From: Terebella lapidaria
Taxonomy: Eukaryota > Annelida > Polychaeta > Terebellida > Terebellidae
Direction of reading: 5' to 3'
Length of the DNA stretch: 64,000 bases
Assembly (NCBI GenBank): GCA_949152475.1
Contig: OX424564.1
Span: 39,864,165 to 39,928,164 of the forward strand
The notes under the pieces are model-generated. The model did no database searches. It worked only from the letters and a program-made list of their open reading frames with translations, and was not told the DNA's origin. Shown here in pieces: positions 57,101-64,000 of this stretch. The position numbers and the translations under genes were made by a program. Each line of letters begins with the position of its first letter. Within the stretch, counting starts at the first letter, position 1.

Positions 57101-57339
57101 TTTTTTAGCCCTTGCTCTAGTTTTTACCATGCTCTAGTTTTTTCTAGTTTTTTTACCATACCAGAAGGGTTTACGGGGAAAGCTTAGGGGGGAGAAAAGC
57201 TGAAGATGCCCCCATAACCATGGTTTAAGCCAAGTGTGCGGTTTTACGGGGATTTTTTCAGGACTTACGGGGAAAGTTAAGATCATGAAGATAGGGAATT
57301 TAACATTGGGTCCGCGCGTAGCGCCCGTCCTTCGCACGT
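57101..57339. other. Intronic sequence without a recognised element
   Basis: Repeated CTCTAGTTTTT and TTTACGGGGAAAG motifs. No exon-like stretch with splice sites was found. Confidence 0.35.
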
Positions 57340-58040
57340 CCATCCGTCTGTAGTAGTAGTAGTAGTAGTAGTAGTAGTATATTTCGTAGTTTATCCCGCT
57401 GATCTGTCGTCCGTAAACAATTTTATCTTTAAATTTTACGATCAAATTTTTCTGAAATTTTGCAAAAAAATGCCTAAAAATATAACGAGAGGGAGGTATT
57501 TTTTAGTTTTTTGATTTTCGAATTTTTTTCAAAATAGCGGCCGTTTTCGTCGAAGAACAGCCAATTTTCTCAAAAATTGTTCAGTAATTTTTTTTTCTTT
57601 TTCATGCATAACACTTTTTGTGTGTACCCCTACCCCTGAAAACTTCTCTTTGGCCAATAGTAACATTTTGCGGAATACGTTGAAAATTACGTAAAAACAC
57701 TCGGACAAACTGGGTTTGGGATAGGTTAATTGTTCACATATAGGAAGTGATATACTAAATATTCTCATGACCTTGAATTTGACCTTTGATCTCATTTCCA
57801 AAGTCAGAACACAAAATGGTTAATATCTTGCTCATTGTCGATTTTGCAGCTTAGGAATCAATTGTGGACATGAAATGATATATGCTGAATATTCTTGTGA
57901 CCTTGAATTTGACCTTTGACCTCATTTTCAAGTTCAGATCACAAAATGGCTAATATCTCACTTAATATCGACCTTACAGCTTAGGGATCAATTGTGGAAA
58001 TGCTAGAAATGATATGGGCTGAATGTTCTCGTGACCTTGA
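57340..58040 (+). mobile_element. Family A fragment with (TAG)n, 5' palindrome lost
   Basis: Plus-strand reading shows CGTCCATCCGTC, a (TAG)9 microsatellite at 57351-57379, TTTTATCTTTAAATTT, TTTCTGAAATTTTGCA and AATAGCGGCCGTTTTCGTCG. Two reversed 134-bp monomers with TGACCTTGAATTTGACCTTT follow. The 3' hairpin is absent. Confidence 0.65.
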
Positions 58041-58059
58041 ATTGACCAATGACCTTATT

Positions 58060-58470
58060 AGCTTACCGGCCCTTGAAACGCCGGTCTGCGTGTGGCGGCC
58101 ATTTCGACGGGTCGGCAAAAAATTTTTTTTTTTGTCCAAAATCAAGTCACTTTTCATTTTGAGCCGTTTCCAACAAAAAACAATTTTATTTTTTTGGCCA
58201 TTGAAAACTTTTTTAGATTTAGAAAATTTCACCCAATTTTTCCTTCAAAAGGGGAGCTGTGCGGAGTAAACTCATAGAAGACTTCAAAGTAGAGCTTAAT
58301 ATTGGCACATTCAATGGGAAATCATATATTGCGGTTTGAGTGATGACCTAGAATTTGACCTTCAATGACCTTGGAAGGTCAAAAACAATGAATTTTATCT
58401 TTGGTGGCCATTTTGTCTAAATCTATTCAGACAGTTTTTCTCAAAATCATGTATAAAATCAGAGCACTCA
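58060..58470 (+). mobile_element. Second family A fragment (A1-like)
   Basis: Starts AGCTTACCGGCCCTTGAA, half of the A1-type 5' palindrome, then CGCCGGTCTGCGTGTGGCGG, TTTTGAGCCGTTTCCAACA and CAATGACCTTGGAAGGTCAA, to TCAAAATCATGTATAAAATC. It matches A1 21400-21780 in reverse. The rest of A1 is missing. Confidence 0.65.
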
Positions 58471-59204
58471 GTAGGAATTTTCGGAAAGGAGTACCATACC
58501 CCAGGTCACTCTGGGCAAATGTGGGCATGATCAGCATGCTATCTGCACCATGTGACCAGTTTTGAACCAATCACAGTCTATCTCTCATTAGTGATGGGAT
58601 CAATCATTGATTGTCTTTGATGATTGATCGAAACTGTCTTCAATTAAATTATCAATTACGTTTTTGAAAAATCTATTATTAAAATCAAACATGACCATAA
58701 ACTTTTTTATCATAACATCTTCTGATAACTTCGAGATCCAGGGAACTCTGTCTGTTTTCAAGCAAAATAATGTGACTGTTTCAAATAATAATCGATGATC
58801 GATTGAAAAAAAAATTCACTCATCAAACATGGTCAAAGATTTCAATTGCCAACACTATGTCTCATATGCCCACGTTATGTACATCCACCCCAAATCTGAG
58901 TATAGCTTATGTGCCATTTGATTTGGTTCTAAGAATCAATAGAATCTGGCACCGGTTTTATCATCATAAAACCATTAAAGTCAATTCTTCAATATATTTC
59001 TGTTGTTGTGATGTGTCCATTGTATCATGTGAAGCGCATTGATCTATTGTTATTGAATATTATTGCACTATGAAAGAAACAGAATGATGATGATAATAAT
59101 AAATAAATGTGCAATGAATTCAAAATCTGAATTCGAAAATCTGTCAGTGCTTTGTACATGTTGTATGATGAAGACATTGACATTATAAATATGTTTCACC
59201 ATAG
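58471..59204 (+). other. End of VIRMA intron 1, no element recognised
   Basis: A/T-rich sequence with no repeat recognised. It closes with the acceptor ATGTTTCACCATAG directly before exon 2. Confidence 0.5.
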
Positions 59205-59317
59205 GAGCTGAATCTAGACTTGGTGCAGTTTCCTCATGCTGTGTTGATCAACGAGGTGCGAGTCATCCCTCTGGGTACTCGTGTACAGGCCGACGTCCCG
59301 GGCGGAGTCAGGCTGGG
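59205..59317 (+). CDS. VIRMA: Virilizer/VIRMA exon 2
   Basis: Acceptor CACCATAG, then 113 bp reading ELNLDLVQFPHAVLINEVRV continuing IPLGTRVQADVPGGVRLG, then donor GTAAGT at 59318. Human VIRMA has VVRFPCVVYINEVRVIPPG at this place, so INEVRVIPxG is conserved exactly. It joins exon 1 in phase 0 and exon 3 in phase 2. The last 56 bp of the exon plus the first four intron bases are the founder of the minisatellite that fills intron 2. Reading past the true donor in this frame gives TAA at once. Confidence 0.92.
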
Positions 59318-62300
59318 GTAAGTGATCCCACTGGGTACTCGTGTACAGGCCGACGTCCCGGGCGGAGTCAGGCTGGAGTAAGTGATTCCTCTGGGTACTC
59401 GTGTACAGGCCGACGTCCCGGGCGGAGTCAGGCTGGGGTAAGTGATCCCTCTGGGTACTCGTGTACAGGCCGACGTCCCGGGCGGAGACAGGCTGGGGTA
59501 AGTGATCCCTCTGGGTACTCGTGTACAGGCCGACGTCCCGGGCAGGGTCAGGCTGGAGTAAGTGATCCCTCTGGGTACTCGTGTACAGGCCGACGTCCCG
59601 GGCGGAGTCAGGCCGGGTAAGTGATCCCGCTGGGTATTCGTGTACAGGCCGACGTCCCGGGCGGAGTCAGGCTGGGTAAGTGATCCCTCTGGGTACTCGT
59701 GTACAGGCCGACGTCCCGGGCGGAGTCAGGCCGGGTAAGTGATCCCGCTTGGTATTCGTGTACAGGCCGACGTCCCGGGCAGAGTCAGGCTCGGGTGAGT
59801 GATCCCGCTTGGTATTCGTGTACAGGCCGACGTCCCGGGCAGGGTCAGGCTGGAGTAAGTGATCCCGCTGGGTACTCAGGTACAGGCCGACGTCCCGGGC
59901 AGAGTCAGGCCGGGTAAGTGATCCCGCTGGGTACTCGTGTACAGGCCGACGTCCCGGGCGGAGTCAGGCTCGGGTGAGTGATCCCGCTTGGTATTCGTGT
60001 ACAGGCCGACGTCCCGGGCGGAGTCAGGCCGGGTAAGTGATCCCGCTGGGTACTCGTGTACAGGCCGACGTCCCGGGCAGGGTCAGGCTGGGTAAGTGAT
60101 CCCGCTGGGTACTCAGGTACAGGCCGACGTCCCGGGCAGAGTCAGGCCGGGTAAGTGATTCCGCTGGGTACTCGTGTACAGGCCGACGTCCCGGGCGGAG
60201 TCAGGCTCGGGTGAGTGATCCCGCTTGGTATTCGTGTACAGGCCGACGTCCCGGGCGGAGTCAGGCCGGGTAAGTGATCCCACTGGGTACTCGTGTACAG
60301 GCCGACGTTCCGGGCGGAGACAGGCTGGGGTAAGTGATCCCTCTGGGTACTCGTGTACAGGCCGACGTCCCGGGCAGGGTCAGGCTGGAGTAAGTGATCC
60401 CTCTGGGTACTCGTGTACAGGCCGACGTCCCGGGCGGAGTCAGGCCGGGTAAGTGATCCCTCTGGGTACTCGTGTACAGGCCGACGTCCCGGGCGGAGAC
60501 AGGCTGGGGTAAGTGATCCCTCTGGGTACTCGTGTACAGGCCGACGTCCCGGGCAGGGTCAGGCTGGAGTAAGTGATCCCTCTGGGTACTCGTGTACAGG
60601 CCGACGTCCCGGGCGGAGTCAGGCCGGGTAAGTGATCCCGCTGGGTATTCGTGTACAGGCCGACGTCCCGGGCGGAGTCAGGCTGGGTAAGTGATCCCTC
60701 TGGGTACTCGTGTACAGGCCGACGTCCCGGGCGGAGTCAGGCCGGGTAAGTGATCCCGCTTGGTATTCGTGTACAGGCCGACGTCCCGGGCAGAGTCAGG
60801 CTCGGGTGAGTGATCCCGCTTGGTATTCGTGTACAGGCCGACGTCCCGGGCAGGGTCAGGCTGGAGTAAGTGATCCCGCTGGGTACTCAGGTACAGGCCG
60901 ACGTCCCGGGCAGAGTCAGGCCGGGTAAGTGATCCCGCTGGGTACTCGTGTACAGGCCGACGTCCCGGGCGGAGTCAGGCTCGGGTGAGTGATCCCGCTT
61001 GGTATTCGTGTACAGGCCGACGTCCCGGGCGGAGTCAGGCCGGGTAAGTGATCCCGCTGGGTACTCGTGTACAGGCCGACGTCCCGGGCAGGGTCAGGCT
61101 GGGTAAGTGATCCCGCTGGGTACTCAGGTACAGGCCGACGTCCCGGGCAGAGTCAGGCCGGGTAAGTGATTCCGCTGGGTACTCGTGTACAGGCCGACGT
61201 CCCGGGCGGAGTCAGGCTCGGGTGAGTGATCCCGCTTGGTATTCGTGTACAGGCCGACGTCCCGGGCGGAGTCAGGCCGGGTAAGTGATCCCACTGGGTA
61301 CTCGTGTACAGGCCGACGTTCCGGGCGGAGTCAGGCCGGGTAAGTGATCCCGCTTGGTATTCGTGTACAGGCCGACGTCCCGGGCGGAGTCAGGCTGGGT
61401 AAGTGATCCCGCTGGGTACTCGTGTACAGGCCGACGTCCCGGGCGGAGTCAGGCTGGGGTGAGTGATCCCGCTTGGTATTCGTGTACAGGCCGACGTCCC
61501 GGGCGGAGTCAGGCTGGGTAAGTGATCCCGCTGGGTACTCAGGTACAGGCCGACGTCCCGGGCAGAGTCAGGCCGGGTAAGTGATCCCGCTGGGTACTCG
61601 TGTACAGGCCGACGTCCCGGGCGGAGTCAGGCTCGGGTGAGTGATCCCGCTTGGTATTCGTGTACAGGCCGACGTCCCGGGCGGAGTCAGGCCGGGTAAG
61701 TGATCCCGCTGGGTACTCGTGTACAGGCCGACGTTCCGGGCGGAGTCAGGCCGGGTAAGTGATCCCGCTGGGTATTCGTGTACAGGCCGACGTCCCGGGC
61801 GGAGTCAGGCTGGGTAAGTGATCCCTCTGGGTACTCGTGTAGAGGCCGACGTCCCGGGCGGAGTCAGGCCGGGTAAGTGATCCCGCTTGGTATTCGTGTA
61901 CAGGCCGACGTCCCGGGCAGAGTCAGGCTCGGGTGAGTGATCCCGCTTGGTATTCGTGTACAGGCCGACGTCCCGGGCAGGGTCAGGCTGGAGTAAGTGA
62001 TCCCGCTGGGTACTCCATGTACAGGCCGACGTCCCGGGCGGAGTCAGGCTGGGGTAAGTGATCCCGCTGGGTACTCGTGTACAGGCCGACGTCCCGGGCG
62101 GAGTCAGGCTGGGGTGAGTGATCCCGCTTGGTATTCGTGTACAGGCCGACGTCCCGGGCGGAGTCAGGCTGGGTAAGTGATCCCGCTGGGTACTCAGGTA
62201 CAGGCCGACGTCCCGGGCAGAGTCAGGCCGGGTAAGTGATCCCGCTGGGTACTCGTGTACAGGCCGACGTCCCGGGCGGAGTCAGGCTCGGGTGAGTGAT

Positions 62301-63470
62301 CCCGCTTGGTATTCGTGTACAGGCCGACGTCCCGGGCGGAGTCAGGCCGGGTAAGTGATCCCGCTGGGTACTCGTGTACAGGCCGACGTTCCGGGCGGAG
62401 TCAGGCCGGGTAAGTGATCCCGCTTGGTATTCGTGTACAGGCCGACGTCCCGGGCAGAGTCAGGCTCGGGTGAGTGATCCCGCTGGGTACTCGTGTACAG
62501 GCCGACGTCCCGGGCGGAGTCAGGCTGGGGTAAGTGATCCCGCTGGGTACTCGTGTACAGGCTGACATCCCGGGCGGAGTCAGGCCGGGTAAGTGATCCC
62601 GCTGGGTACTCGTGTACAGGCCGACGTCCCGGGCGGAGTCAGGCTGGGGTAAGTGATCCCGCTGGGTACTCGTGTACAGGCCGACGTCCCGGGCGGAGTC
62701 AGGCTGGGGTGAGTGATCCCGCTTGGTATTCGTGTACAGGCCGACGTCCCGGGCGGAGTCAGGCTGGGTAAGTGATCCCGCTGGGTACTCGTGTACAGGC
62801 CGACGTCCCGGGCGGAGTCAGGCTGGGGTGAGTGATCCCGCTTGGTATTCGTGTACAGGCCGACGTCCCGGGCGGAGTCAGGCTGGGTAAGTGATCCCGC
62901 TGGGTACTCAGGTACAGGCCGACGTCCCGGGCAGAGTCAGGCCGGGTAAGTGATCCCGCTGGGTACTCGTGTACAGGCCGACGTCCCGGGCGGAGTCAGG
63001 CTCGGGTGAGTGATCCCACTTGGTATTCGTGTACAGGCCGACGTCCCGGGCGGAGTCAGGCCGGGTAAGTGATCCCGCTGGGTACTCGTGTACAGGCCGA
63101 CGTTCCGGGCGGAGTCAGGCCGGGTAAGTGATCCCGCTTGGTATTCGTGTACAGGCCGACGTCCCGGGCAGAGTCAGGCTCGGGTGAGTGATCCCGCTGG
63201 GTACTCGTGTACAGGCCGACGTCCCGGGCGGAGTCAGGCTGGGGTAAGTGATCCCGCTGGGTACTCGTGTACAGGCTGACATCCCGGGCGGAGTCAGGCC
63301 GGGTAAGTGATCCCGCTGGGTACTCGTGTACAGGCCGACGTCCCGGGCGGAGTCAGACTGGGGTAAGTGATCCCGCTGGGTATTCGTGTACAGGCCGACG
63401 TCCCGGCCGGAGTCAGGCTCGGGTGAGTGATATCGCTGGGTACTCGTGTACAGGCCAACCTGCGGGATGT
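59257..63470 (+). repeat. Exon-derived minisatellite, about 70 units of 59-60 bp
   Basis: Each unit reads GTGATCCCNCTGGGTACTCG, TGTACAGGCCGACGTCCCGG, GCGGAGTCAGGCTGGG and then GTAAGT or GTGAGT. Apart from GTC to GTG at its start, this is the end of VIRMA exon 2 with its 5' splice site. The first units (TCCCTCTGGGTACTCG) are closest to the exon. Units further on carry TCCCGCTTGGTATTCG, GGGCAGAGTC or TACTCAGGTAC. Higher-order blocks of about 1,011 bp (17 units) and 714 bp (12 units) recur. Open frames of 60-90 codons inside are by-products. Confidence 0.95.
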
Positions 63471-63564
63471 TCGCTACACTGCATCATCAATAAAATATGT
63501 AGTACTCCTGCCCTGAAATGAGTTTAGTAGAAATAGTAATGATGGTTTTTTTTCATCAATACAG

Positions 63565-63651
63565 GGCCACAAACCCATCCACATTCAAATTGGAGTTCTT
63601 CTCAAACAACTTGAGCAAGCGTGATGCATCGACTTTTCAAAAATTAGGACT
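63565..63651 (+). CDS. VIRMA: Virilizer/VIRMA exon 3
   Basis: Acceptor TTCATCAATACAG, then 87 bp giving (G)ATNPSTFKLEFFSNNLSK and RDASTFQKLG, then donor GTAAGTATA at 63652. Human VIRMA reads ETSPHTFQLDLFFNNVSK then PSAPVFDRLGSLEY, a clear match. Both borders leave phase 2, so the next exon, outside the window, should start with the last base of a Leu or Ser codon. The three exons together code for the first 85 residues or so, part of the conserved N-terminal virilizer domain. Confidence 0.93.
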
Positions 63652-63713
63652 GTAAGTATAACCATGGTCAACTATATATTGTAATTTGCGCTGAGGATGT
63701 AGCACTTGATACA

Positions 63714-63751
63714 CCGTATTTCCTCGATTAAGAGCCCGGGCGCTTATTTTT
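63714..63751 (+). mobile_element. End of a pogo-like MITE, interrupted
   Basis: CCGTATTTCCTCGATTAAGA begins like the TIR of the 674-bp MITE (CCGTATTTATTCAATTAG) and like many pogo-type ends. It breaks off after 38 bp at the family A insertion. The rest lies outside the window, if it is present. Confidence 0.5.
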
Positions 63752-64000
63752 AGGTTACCGGACCTATGGTCCGATAACCTATTGGCATGGCGTTGCGTCC
63801 GTCGTCCGTCGTCCGTCGTCCGTCGGCGTCCGTCGTCGTCCGTCGTCGTCGTCGTCCACATTTTTATCTTTTTTGTTTACAGGCGAATATTTCTGAAATT
63901 TTGCACAAAAATACTTAAAAATAATTCAAGAAGGAGGTATTTTTTAGTTTTTTGATTTTCGCATTTTTTTCAAAATGGCGGCCGTTTTCGACGAAAAATG
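63752..64000 (+). mobile_element. Family A, copy A4, 5' end, runs off the window
   Basis: The 5' palindrome AGGTTACCGGACC-TAT-GGTCC continuing GATAACCT (63752-63780) follows TTTTT. Then come ATTGGCATGGCGTTGCGTCC, (CGTCGTC)n, ATTTTTATCTTTTTTGTTTA, TTTCTGAAATTTTGCACAAA and AAAATGGCGGCCGTTTTCGA. It is the best preserved 5' part of the family in the window. Confidence 0.8.

Noticed and set aside
59257-63470. CRISPR-like array with regular units
   Set aside because: The units are contiguous tandem copies without unique spacers, derived from an exon end, in an animal genome.
59699-63521. Several 60-84-codon frames reading GRRPGQSQAG-type repeats
   Set aside because: They are out-of-frame readings of the VIRMA intron 2 minisatellite. 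The true exon frame meets a stop in the first unit.

Overview
This is a repeat-dominated piece of an animal nuclear genome. Intron-bearing genes, LINEs, a Penelope-like element, hAT and TA-type MITEs, minisatellites and fragments of Ty3/Gypsy-like fossils all point to a marine invertebrate, either a lophotrochozoan or a non-vertebrate deuterostome. The sequence alone does not fix the phylum.

Two host genes can be recognised. The first is an MPV17L2-like mitochondrial membrane protein (minus strand, CDS 28094-28777), squeezed between mobile elements. The second is the 5' part of virilizer/VIRMA, the scaffold of the m6A writer complex. It lies on the plus strand with exon 1 at 45329-45382, exon 2 at 59205-59317 and exon 3 at 63565-63651, and it runs out of the window. 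Its 13.8-kb first intron is almost wholly mobile DNA. Its 4.2-kb second intron is almost wholly a 59-60-bp minisatellite whose unit is a copy of the end of exon 2 together with its splice donor.

Layout. 0.26-8.8 kb: a composite with inverted ends, made of a CTACTG-rich minisatellite (plus), a 95-bp satellite, then the same minisatellite inverted. 9.2-9.7 kb: hairpins and a small inverted-repeat element. 10.3-18.0 kb: a nest of a frameshifted LINE, a Gypsy-like pol fossil, a Penelope-like element with an upstream SGNH-hydrolase-like ORF, and a second LINE fragment. 18.0-20.3 kb: an array of short CACGTG-like palindromes and a hairpin-bearing repeat. 20.4-32.1 kb: nested members of two rolling-circle-like families rich in AGGTCA half-sites, with the MPV17L2 gene between them. 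32.4-34.5 kb: fold-back and TIR elements. 36.6-39.5 kb: a second Gypsy-like fossil. 40.7-45.0 kb: a LINE 3' stub and a LINE with an uninterrupted ORF2, head to head with VIRMA exon 1. 45.4-59.2 kb: VIRMA intron 1, holding a hAT MITE, two TA-type MITEs, three copies of a third rolling-circle-like family and a 2,365-bp near-identical tandem duplication. 59.2-64.0 kb: VIRMA exons 2 and 3 and the exon-derived minisatellite.

The two most striking points are these. (1) About 70 tandem copies of a VIRMA 5' splice site lie directly behind the real one. (2) Three sequence-unrelated non-autonomous families share one end design: a 5' palindrome, then at the 3' end a copy of one palindrome arm, a second small hairpin and CTA(A/G), inserted between T and T. 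This is the Helentron/HINE pattern.
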